A stretch of 64,000 nt of DNA from assembly GCA_028281385.1 (NCBI GenBank), contig JANQJY010000049.1, positions 1 to 64,000 on the forward strand. Reading direction: 5' to 3'. Made by a program: the position numbers and the translations under genes. Shown piece by piece: positions 52,243 to 60,262 of the stretch. Origin of the DNA: Rickettsiales bacterium. Lineage in GTDB: Bacteria; Pseudomonadota; Alphaproteobacteria; Rickettsiales; UBA3002. Position 1 is the stretch's first letter. Each line of letters opens with the position of its first letter. The notes beneath the pieces were generated by a model that was not told the origin of the DNA, did not search any database, and worked only from the letters and a program-made list of their open reading frames with translations.

Positions 52243-53049
52243 ATGATCACGCTACAGGAAATACTGAATCTAAAAACTGACCGATTTCACAACGCTAAAG
52301 TAAAGCTAGTGCGACACAAAGACAGTCGCGCCGAATACCGCGATCTGATACGCAACAGGTCGGGACTCCTGGAATATCAACGAGAACAGGCCAAGGCGGT
52401 TTTTAAGGGGTGTAGCTACATTATCGCCTTTGTTGGGCTTGAGAGACGCCGCTCTGTCCTTTTCGGCGTGTTTTCTGTCGATGGCGTGACCCAACGCGAC
52501 GGTATGTATTATTATGACCTGACCCATCTGCCTGAATGCGCTGACCTTGAGAACCGCATCATAATTGATTGGGGTGGTAGTGCACAGGCATGGCACCAAT
52601 GGTATGATGCGCAATCGAAAGAGGTGGTTGAGATATTACCAGCGGGCTACCTCGGCAACTTTCCTGGGCTGCTGGATTTTGTGCTGGATTACGATGAATT
52701 GAAGCGGCTGATCGACAATCCCGAAGCGAACCATGATTGGAAGCATCACCTCTCTGCTGTTAACGGTATCTACCTGATCCTCGATACCCAAACCGGCATG
52801 CAGTATATCGGTTCTGCCAACGGTAAAGAAGGCATCTGGCAGCGCTGGGGCGAGTATGCAGCCAGCAAACATGGTGGCAATAAAGAGTTAATAGCATCGC
52901 TGGAGACTGACCCAAACTATCAGCGACACTTCCGCTATTCGATCCTGCAAACACTTCCCAGTAACATTACAAAAACCGAAATTGATAAGATCGAAAGCCT
53001 TTATAAAAAGAAATTTGGTTCCAAGGCACACGGGCTGAATAGGAATTAA
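52243..53049 (+). CDS. GIY-YIG nuclease family protein
   Basis: NGIYLILDTQTGMQYIGSANGKEGIWQRWGEYAASKHGGNKEL; ATG at 52243 after GGAGAAAAG. Confidence 0.88.
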   Translation: MITLQEILNLKTDRFHNAKVKLVRHKDSRAEYRDLIRNRSGLLEYQREQAKAVFKGCSYIIAFVGLERRRSVLFGVFSVDGVTQRDGMYYYDLTHLPECADLENRIIIDWGGSAQAWHQWYDAQSKEVVEILPAGYLGNFPGLLDFVLDYDELKRLIDNPEANHDWKHHLSAVNGIYLILDTQTGMQYIGSANGKEGIWQRWGEYAASKHGGNKELIASLETDPNYQRHFRYSILQTLPSNITKTEIDKIESLYKKKFGSKAHGLNRN

Positions 53050-53069
53050 TAAGCTCTGGTAGAACTTAT

Positions 53070-53390
53070 TTAATAAGTGCCTGTAGCTTTGCGCGTATCT
53101 ATCTCTTCTGCAGCTATTTTAATTGCCTCATCAAAAACACTGTCTTCAATTGTATCGCCATCAAGTAGTGCATCAACAATTAAGCTCGCAAGTGATTCGC
53201 TTGTGATGGCTCGGTCATGGTCTAAAAAATAATCACCCGCAGCTTTACGCGCATTTATCTCTTCTGCAGCTATCTCAATAGCAAAACTAGCATCTTTGTT
53301 TTTCATCATATCAGCTTCTATAATTCTTTTAATTATCAAACTGGCCAGATTTTCGCTAGAAAGAGGCTTATTTTCTTGATCTTTACTCAT
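53070..53390 (-). CDS. Tandem-repeat small protein, putative immunity protein
   Basis: Two related ~43-aa units: SENLASLIIKRIIEADMMKNKDASFAIEIAAEEINARKAAGDY and SESLASLIVDALLDGDTIEDSVFDEAIKIAAEEIDTRKATGTY; overlaps toxin gene end by 8 nt. Confidence 0.6.
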   Translation of the reverse strand: MSKDQENKPLSSENLASLIIKRIIEADMMKNKDASFAIEIAAEEINARKAAGDYFLDHDRAITSESLASLIVDALLDGDTIEDSVFDEAIKIAAEEIDTRKATGTY

Positions 53391-54972
53391 AGTTCTTTCT
53401 CTGTTTTGGAAATTTTATTTTTCTATACGGCACGCCCTTAACATCTAGATCCACTGCGGGTTCTCCACTTTTTGATTTGGGGCGTTTGCCTACCCAATCA
53501 CCATTTGGCAAACGTTTTCCTTCACCTGGATAATTTTTAGGGGTATCTGGTTTGCCTCTTCCGAACTTGTCATATAGTTCGTCTGCTGCTTTCTGGCCAC
53601 CTTTTTCCTCTCGATATTCAGGACGCCTTCCCGGTCTTCCAATTGGTTTTCCACCCGGAATTATAACATCTTTTGGGTTTGGTGGTTTTCGGAAAATACT
53701 CCCCACTGCAACACCAATCCGCGCGATGCCTCCGACAACGATTCGTCCTAAGGCAGCGACACCGCCGATCAGTGCTTCCGGATAAACCGGTTCAGCGCGG
53801 CCAGATGGGTCGACCTCGCTCGGCAGGCGCGGTAGCTCTGTCAGTGGTTCAGCGTAACAGCGACAATTGAATTCTTCGCCCGGATGGCCGGTGGACGGCG
53901 GCTCATCCCACGCAAAAATTCTATCGTCATTCTCAGCATGACTGCCGCGGACTTTTTCATCATCCATCGACCGCCAGACATAATGCGTCACATCTGCTTC
54001 TCTTTGACGTATCTCACTCAGCTTACCGTTAAAGTGCAGCGCCAGCATTTCAACACGGTCGGGAATGGTCACATCCTGCCAAGTCTGTAACGCATCTTGC
54101 ATATGGTCCACTATTTGCTCACTGTTCCTACCTTGCCTGACGAGTTTATTTAGCTCTTTGTCGATAAATCTCCTTGTGCCGTTCTCGATGATATCAACCG
54201 CCAGATCGGTAAATGCATCGCTAGCTTCCGGCATGACTTCCGATTCGGAGACAATCGATTTATTCCCTAGTAACTGCCCTTGTATTTCGGCATTGATTTG
54301 CTGAATTTCCTCGGCGATGCGTCTGGCATTTTCTTTCAGAGGAAAGGCGATCTCGGGCAGCAGTTCTTCCGTCGTCATCTGGTCAAAACGCTGACGGATC
54401 GGTTGGACAATATAATCGGGCGTGTGAATGTCTGCTGTAGAGATGTTCAGGCTATTTAAAAGAGTTGCCTGCGCTTTTCGTCTGCGTTTGGCTTTATCGC
54501 GCAGCAATTCGTTATCCGTATCGGGAAGCGAGTTATGGAGAATTTCCCACAGCGCATCTTTCAGTTGCTGCTTTGCCAGTACGGTATCACCCTGGCGTTT
54601 TGCCTCAACATACGCATGTATATTGGCATAAAAATCGGTTGTTTCATCGACCAGCGCAGAATCTTCGTAATATAAAAACGCAATCGCCAATCGTTCATTG
54701 AGCAACAAATCATCCCAGATCGCGCCATACAACACCGTTTCTAGTTGGCCGTCATCGCTATCCAGTTCCTGTTTATACTGCTGCTTCTCAGTCGTTTTAG
54801 ACAAGTGCGTGCTGTGCGGCAGAAAACTGATGATTAGTTCATCACGCATCCGGTGGTAGGTTTGTATATCGTGTAATGATGTGCTGGGCTTAAGCTTGCG
54901 GGCCTCTGTCCGTAATTCCCGTATTTGTGTAACGTCATATCTCATGAACGAGAGGATACATTGGAGTTGCAA
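53383..54972 (-). CDS. MuF/SPP1 gp7-type phage head protein fused to polymorphic-toxin-like C-terminal domain
   Basis: MuF signature HYVWRSMDDEKVRGSHAENDDRIFAWDEPPSTGHPGEEFNCRCYAEP; C-terminus RLPNGDWVGKRPKSKSGEPAVDLDVKGVPYRKIKF after a Gly/Pro-rich linker. Confidence 0.75.
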   Translation of the reverse strand: MQLQCILSFMRYDVTQIRELRTEARKLKPSTSLHDIQTYHRMRDELIISFLPHSTHLSKTTEKQQYKQELDSDDGQLETVLYGAIWDDLLLNERLAIAFLYYEDSALVDETTDFYANIHAYVEAKRQGDTVLAKQQLKDALWEILHNSLPDTDNELLRDKAKRRRKAQATLLNSLNISTADIHTPDYIVQPIRQRFDQMTTEELLPEIAFPLKENARRIAEEIQQINAEIQGQLLGNKSIVSESEVMPEASDAFTDLAVDIIENGTRRFIDKELNKLVRQGRNSEQIVDHMQDALQTWQDVTIPDRVEMLALHFNGKLSEIRQREADVTHYVWRSMDDEKVRGSHAENDDRIFAWDEPPSTGHPGEEFNCRCYAEPLTELPRLPSEVDPSGRAEPVYPEALIGGVAALGRIVVGGIARIGVAVGSIFRKPPNPKDVIIPGGKPIGRPGRRPEYREEKGGQKAADELYDKFGRGKPDTPKNYPGEGKRLPNGDWVGKRPKSKSGEPAVDLDVKGVPYRKIKFPKQRKNYE

Positions 54973-55031
54973 CGCTCGGAAGGGGCGGAATGTGACTTTT
55001 GGGGATTTTTATTAAAAGATACGCGTGAAGC

Positions 55032-55108
55032 TGGTGGTCCCGGCGGGATTCGAACCCACGGCTTCCAGATTAGGAATCTGGCACTCTATCCAGCTGAGTT
55101 ACGGGACC
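55032..55108 (-). tRNA. tRNA-Arg(CCU), intact with encoded CCA
   Basis: GGTCCCGTAACTCAGCTGGATAGAGTGCCAGATTCCTAATCTGGAAGCCGTGGGTTCGAATCCCGCCGGGACCACCA; cloverleaf pairs by eye. Confidence 0.95.
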
Positions 55109-55124
55109 AGTTTGTTGCTTCTCT

Positions 55125-55144
55125 ACCTTGCTATCGCCTTGCTA
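55125..55144 (+). repeat. 20-bp direct repeat copy 2, candidate integrase arm site
   Basis: ACCTTGCTATCGCCTTGCTA, exact match to 45634-45653. Confidence 0.85.
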
Positions 55145-55216
55145 TTCCCATTTTTGCGTTTTTTATACTCTTGATTCCTAACCTACATCAAACAGTTCTG
55201 CGGCCCCAACCCTGGC

Positions 55217-55256
55217 ATTAGGAATCTGATGCTCTATCCTGCTGAGCTACGGGGAC
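55217..55256 (-). pseudogene. 5' half of split tRNA-Arg(CCU) gene (attR side)
   Basis: Minus strand GTCCCCGTAGCTCAGCAGGATAGAGCATCAGATTCCTAAT; acceptor and anticodon stems complement the half at 45469-45514. Confidence 0.88.
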
Positions 55257-55436
55257 GTGATCTTTCCGTAATTTCCTCAAGATAATCAGCTATAGCCACA
55301 TCTGCCAACCAATTTAACAGGCGATTGGCTGTGTTTTGTATAATGCATGGTTTCTGTTGCGTGATTGTGAATTTCTTATGTATGTTGCAAATACATAATT
55401 ATTATGCGGTAAAAGAAAGAGCATGAGGTCATTACC

Positions 55437-56285
55437 ATGAAGCCATTGCCTAACCTCAAGGTCGGCATTGCCCAGATCGCACCGGAAAGGATGGACATTG
55501 AGTCCAATATTAAAAAGCATGAAGCCTTTATCAAAAAGGCGGCGAAAGAGGGGGTCGAGCTGCTTATATTTCCGGAACTGTCGCTGACGGGCTATGAATT
55601 TGACCAGAATTTTCCGGATCTCGCGATACCGCATGACAGTGAGCTATTGACCGGTCTTTCCAATATTGCGCCACAGATGCGTATTATCGTCGGTTTTGTC
55701 GAGGAGTCGGATTCCTCCCTGTTTTATAACTCTGCGGCAAAGCTTTACGATGGTGCGGTGGATTTCATTCATCGTAAAATCAATTTACCGACCTATGGAG
55801 ATTTATATGAAGATAAATGGTTTTCAGAAGGACGGAAAATCGAAAGCTTTATCGTCGATCACTGGCGTGCGGGAATATTGATCTGTGCCGATCTGTGGAA
55901 TCCGGCACTGGTGCATCTGGTCGCTCTGCATGGAGCGAAGCTGCTGATTGCTCCGATGAACTCCGCAGATGCAAGCGTGGACTTTGATAATCAAAGTAAC
56001 TGGAGGCGTGCCATGTCCTTTTATTCCTTCATTTACGGGATGCCTTCGATTATGGCAAACCGTGTGGGAACGGAGGGAGATAAAAAATTCTGGGGCCGCT
56101 CCTGTATTTACGGTCCGTATGGTGATTTGCTTGCGGAGGGTGCAAAATATGAAGAGGATCTGGTGATCGGGGAAATTAAATGGTCTGTCGTCAAGCGGGC
56201 CCGATTCAACCTGCCAACCCTGCGCGATGCCAATTTTTCGCTGGTGCTGAGAGAAATGAAACGGCTGGACCAGCTTCTGACATGA
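55437..56285 (+). CDS. Carbon-nitrogen hydrolase (nitrilase superfamily)
   Basis: LLIFPELSLTGYEFD, HRKINLPTYGDLYEDKWFSEG, GILICADLWNPAL: E-K-C triad. Confidence 0.92.
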   Translation: MKPLPNLKVGIAQIAPERMDIESNIKKHEAFIKKAAKEGVELLIFPELSLTGYEFDQNFPDLAIPHDSELLTGLSNIAPQMRIIVGFVEESDSSLFYNSAAKLYDGAVDFIHRKINLPTYGDLYEDKWFSEGRKIESFIVDHWRAGILICADLWNPALVHLVALHGAKLLIAPMNSADASVDFDNQSNWRRAMSFYSFIYGMPSIMANRVGTEGDKKFWGRSCIYGPYGDLLAEGAKYEEDLVIGEIKWSVVKRARFNLPTLRDANFSLVLREMKRLDQLLT

Positions 56286-57781
56286 TGAGATTCGTTCCCG
56301 CATCTCTTAAAAACCTGCTGCGCGCGCCTCAGCTGATTGTTCTGACGGTGGCGGTGCTCGGTGTGTTAATGCCCGATACGCTGGTGCGGGTGGTGGAAGA
56401 GGTGACGCTGACATTCATCGCCCATTTCGACTGGCTGATTCTGCTGGTCTCCAGTTTTTTTCTGTTTCTGTGCGTCTATATCATGTTCAGCCGTTTTGCT
56501 CCGATCACACTCGGTGAAGACGGAGAAGCGCCTCACTATGATACCTTTTCCTGGCTGGCTATGCTGTTCGCTGCCGGTATGGGTTCGGGACTGGTGTTTT
56601 GGGGTGCGGCCGAACCGATACAGCATATGTTCTATCCTCCGGATGCAACAGTGGCGGCGGGCAGCAAGGAAGCCGCTCTTCAGGCACTGCGTGTGATCGG
56701 TCTGCACTGGGCGCTGCATCCGTGGGGCATTTATGCCATGGCTGCGCTGAGCATCGCCTATTTCTGTTTCCGCAAAGACCAGCCCATGCTTCCCAGCGCG
56801 CCGATGCGCGCAGCGAAGGGAAGCAAGTGGCAGTGGCAGGAGCGCACCGTCGATGCCCTGGCGTTGCTGGCAGTGGTGTTCGGTGTTGTCGCATCGCTGG
56901 GCCAGGGGGTCTTGCAGGTGGCCAGCGGCTGGCATATGTGGATGGGGTGGGGTGCTCCGCAATGGCCCAGCTATCTGACGGTAACGGTGATCTTGAGCGG
57001 ATGTTACATGTTGTCGGCCGCTGGCGGTATCGGCAAAGGAATCAAACCGCTGAGTGATCTGAACATGATACTATGTCTGCTGCTGCTGCTGTTTGTGCTG
57101 ATCACCGGCCCGACCGTGCCGTTGTTGCAGACATTCGTGACATCCGTGGGCGACTATCTGACTCATCTTATCCCGCTGTCCTTTACGCTCCGTCAGTGGA
57201 GCGGGGGACTGGAATGGACGCAGCAATGGACCCTGACCTATTTTCTGTGGTGGATTGCCTGGGGACCGTTTGTCGGCGTATTTGTTGCCCGTATCAGTCG
57301 TGGGCGCAGCATTCGGCAGTTTCTGCTTGGTGTATTACTCGTCCCGGCGGTTTTCTCCATTTTCTGGTTTGCCGTATTGGGAGGAAACGCCTTGCTGCTG
57401 GCGATGGGTGGCGATTCGGCATTAGTGCAGACTGCGACCGCGGATTATTCCATGGCAACCTATGCCATGCTGGATCGGCTTCCTCTGGCGGAGTTAACCA
57501 AACCGCTCACGCTGATGCTGGTGTTTATTTTTCTGGTTACCAGTGCTGACAGTGCCTCTTATGTGTTGGGGATGTTCAGCGCACGCGGCGATGCCCATCC
57601 GCCCGCCAGCCTGCGGTTATTCTGGGGAGGTATCATTGCGCTGCTTCTCGGATGGACGCTGTTCACAGGAAAAGGGATTGCCATCATGCGCAGCTTTGCA
57701 GCGCTGGGTGCCATTCCCTTCATGTTTATCATGGTCTGGCAGGCAGGGTGCCTGCTGCGAAGCCTGCAGCAATCCAGGTAG
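56282..57781 (+). CDS. BCCT family betaine/carnitine/choline-type transporter
   Basis: FSWLAMLFAAGMGSGLVFWGAAEPIQH, GLHWALHPWGIYA, WWIAWGPFVGVFVARISRGR; start at 56282. Confidence 0.92.
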   Translation: MMRFVPASLKNLLRAPQLIVLTVAVLGVLMPDTLVRVVEEVTLTFIAHFDWLILLVSSFFLFLCVYIMFSRFAPITLGEDGEAPHYDTFSWLAMLFAAGMGSGLVFWGAAEPIQHMFYPPDATVAAGSKEAALQALRVIGLHWALHPWGIYAMAALSIAYFCFRKDQPMLPSAPMRAAKGSKWQWQERTVDALALLAVVFGVVASLGQGVLQVASGWHMWMGWGAPQWPSYLTVTVILSGCYMLSAAGGIGKGIKPLSDLNMILCLLLLLFVLITGPTVPLLQTFVTSVGDYLTHLIPLSFTLRQWSGGLEWTQQWTLTYFLWWIAWGPFVGVFVARISRGRSIRQFLLGVLLVPAVFSIFWFAVLGGNALLLAMGGDSALVQTATADYSMATYAMLDRLPLAELTKPLTLMLVFIFLVTSADSASYVLGMFSARGDAHPPASLRLFWGGIIALLLGWTLFTGKGIAIMRSFAALGAIPFMFIMVWQAGCLLRSLQQSR

Positions 57782-57787
57782 CATTAT

Positions 57788-59131
57788 TTATGCAAGGCCT
57801 GTGGCGGGGGTACGCTGCATTGCCTGTAAATGCTCCATGACGGCATTGGCGAAGGATGTGTTCCGCTCCCGGCTTTGCTGCGGGTCGGGGCAGCGCTCAC
57901 CGGGAACCTCTTGCTCCAACACCTGCGATATATGCTCGGCAAGTGCTTTTGCTCCGAGCTTCACATCCCCGAACCGCCGGTGAATATAGGTAGCGATGAC
58001 AAATTCCTGATCACCTTTATCCAGCTTAACCAGTTCCGGGTCTTTCACCATCGTCTGTAGTCCATAACCCAGAAAAGTCAGCGTGGTTGCCAGAATCTGT
58101 GTTTTGGCGCTTGCCTGGTGTTTATCGGTCAGGCTGGAGACCAGTAGTCCGAGATTATTCACTATATGCAGCCCGGCCACCGCCTTATGCTTGTTTGGTC
58201 TCAGCCATTCACCGAAACGCGTTGTTACTGCGTTAAAGGAATCCGCTGTCTGTATGAGTGGACGCAGCACAAACTGTCCCGGCAGATTCTCAGCGTTTTC
58301 CTTGATATTCAGAGATGCCATCAGGCTCCTGCCACTCTCCTGCGGCACCAGGGCCTGCAGAGTCGTAGCGGCCACGGCTGCGAGGGCGCTCACCGTACGC
58401 GGCATGGCGCGATGCTTGCCGAACAGGGCCGAGCCTAACAGCGACAACGCCCCGGTAAATTGCATCAGGCCGGCCGCTTCCCACGGGTGACGGCGTAGAA
58501 AATGATCTATCTCGCCGGCAATGTCTTTGAGGGTCTGGCGGTTGGCGTCAAGTTCACCTGGCTCGACAACCCCTTCGCGGACGAGCGAATCCTCTACCGT
58601 ATCGATTAATTGATCTACGGTCTGGTGATACGCCTTGCCTGTGTAAAACATGGTAATAAGGTTGGAAACAAAATATAAGCCGGACAGGCTTAACTTACCG
58701 AAGTCTTTGGTTTGGTGGGCATGGTATGCCTGTAACAGATTGGCGGTTTGCCAGATGGCTCCCGCCGTCGGCCCGGCCATGGCTTGCAACTGGGCTTTGA
58801 TATCTCTTGGTATGTCGGGAATGCGTCCCTTGCCCAGCGGAGTAATGGCCAGCGCATCCCTGGTCGGCAGCAGCAGCTGTCCTTCGCGTGCAAGCATATC
58901 CGTGAGCATGTTGCGGGCTTTTTCGCTGCCTTCGTCTGTTAAAACGGACAGCCGCAATACCGGAACCGTTCCGTCGCGGCGAGTGCCTTCGCGGGCATGA
59001 AACACAGGATATCTCTGCGTGAGTTTCCGGGCATATTCTGCCAGTGCCTGCTGTGTGATGTCGCCGTCCAGTTCAATGACCGCCACATGCACCTTTTGTG
59101 CCTCATTCGAGCCAAAATCGACCTTCCGCAT
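57788..59131 (-). CDS. Hypothetical protein, 447 aa
   Basis: Long ORF on minus strand, no family recognised. Confidence 0.6.
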   Translation of the reverse strand: MRKVDFGSNEAQKVHVAVIELDGDITQQALAEYARKLTQRYPVFHAREGTRRDGTVPVLRLSVLTDEGSEKARNMLTDMLAREGQLLLPTRDALAITPLGKGRIPDIPRDIKAQLQAMAGPTAGAIWQTANLLQAYHAHQTKDFGKLSLSGLYFVSNLITMFYTGKAYHQTVDQLIDTVEDSLVREGVVEPGELDANRQTLKDIAGEIDHFLRRHPWEAAGLMQFTGALSLLGSALFGKHRAMPRTVSALAAVAATTLQALVPQESGRSLMASLNIKENAENLPGQFVLRPLIQTADSFNAVTTRFGEWLRPNKHKAVAGLHIVNNLGLLVSSLTDKHQASAKTQILATTLTFLGYGLQTMVKDPELVKLDKGDQEFVIATYIHRRFGDVKLGAKALAEHISQVLEQEVPGERCPDPQQSRERNTSFANAVMEHLQAMQRTPATGLA

Positions 59132-59341
59132 CAGCCATGGGGATGCACTAGTCGTTATTGCCTGCGTATGTTCAGGAGAATCGATAGCTTTAACCTTTCT
59201 CTATTTCTCAACTCTATCATGCTTGTATGACAATTATGTGACGGTAAAAAAACTTTATTATTCTTTGATTTTTTCCTTGCATCAGGCTGTTAAAGGTGAT
59301 TGCAGTGGGATGAGTTCAATGAAAACGAAAGAGAGAAACCA

Positions 59342-60247
59342 ATGCGTGAGGAAACGGCTTGTTTTTCCAGTGACGGATTTACATTAGACGGAAGTTTTTA
59401 TTTACCGGATGAATCGGTGGCGGCAGATGCACCTGTTGTCATTGTCTGTTCAGGCTTTACCGGGTTGAAAAATATTCATCCAGAGCGTTTCGCGCGGTTT
59501 TTCACCAGACGCGGATATGTATGCTACGGATTCGATTACCGCGGTTTTGCAAAAAGCGAAGGTGAGCGTGAAAAAGTGCTGCTGGAAGAGCAGGAGCGCG
59601 ATATTGCGAATGCCGTGGCATATGTGCGTCATCATGCCTTGGGCAAGGCGCGCCCTGTAGTATTGGCCGGCTGGGGTATGGCTGGAGGCATGATTTTTAA
59701 TGCGGCGCAACTGGTAGAGGGCATTGATGCACTGATTGCCATGAACGGTTTTTACGATGCCAGACGTGTCCAGAAAGCCGTGCGGGGAGATGCCGGCTAT
59801 GCCGAATTTCTCGACTGGATGGAAGAAGAACGCCGGCGGCTGGTCTGTGGGGGAGCGCCTGAGGGAATCGATCCGTTCCACATTTATCCGCTTGATCCGG
59901 TAAGCCGCAAATATGTGGATGAAGAACTGCGCAAAAATCCGGATTACGGCATGACGGCCGATTTCCGTTTTGCCGATTCGCTGTTGTCGTTTCATCCGGA
60001 AGGCAATCTTGAGGCATTTTCCGATATGCCGCTGCTGATTGCCCATGGTGGCGAAAATGCGTTGCATCCTCCGGCGGAGGCGGAATCTCTGCGTGCCAAA
60101 TATCCGGGGCCATGTGAACTATTTTTGCTGGAAGGCGGCGGTCATACCGAATGGATGCTCGATGAAAACCCGTTGTTCAAGATCTTCGCAGGCGCCATTG
60201 CCGAGTGGCTGGAGGGCTGTTCCTTTGCCAGGAACAAGGCAGCATAG
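59342..60247 (+). CDS. Alpha/beta hydrolase
   Basis: CSGFTGLKNIHPERFARFFTRRGYVCYGFDYRGFAKSEGE, LAGWGMAGGM; start at 59342. Confidence 0.85.
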   Translation: MREETACFSSDGFTLDGSFYLPDESVAADAPVVIVCSGFTGLKNIHPERFARFFTRRGYVCYGFDYRGFAKSEGEREKVLLEEQERDIANAVAYVRHHALGKARPVVLAGWGMAGGMIFNAAQLVEGIDALIAMNGFYDARRVQKAVRGDAGYAEFLDWMEEERRRLVCGGAPEGIDPFHIYPLDPVSRKYVDEELRKNPDYGMTADFRFADSLLSFHPEGNLEAFSDMPLLIAHGGENALHPPAEAESLRAKYPGPCELFLLEGGGHTEWMLDENPLFKIFAGAIAEWLEGCSFARNKAA

Positions 60248-60262
60248 GACGTAATAGGACAT

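Larger units (their letters stand above)
45506..55225. mobile_element. Integrative element (about 9.7 kb) in the tRNA-Arg(CCU) anticodon loop
   Basis: Direct 9-bp core ATTAGGAAT at 45506-45514 and 55217-55225; flanking tRNA halves; tyrosine integrase, AlpA-like protein, P4-type primase; 20-bp direct repeat inside both ends. Confidence 0.85.

Noticed and set aside
45506-55225. CRISPR array or transposon within the island
   Set aside because: No regularly spaced repeats and no transposase; the repeats seen are att core, arm-like and inverted pairs.
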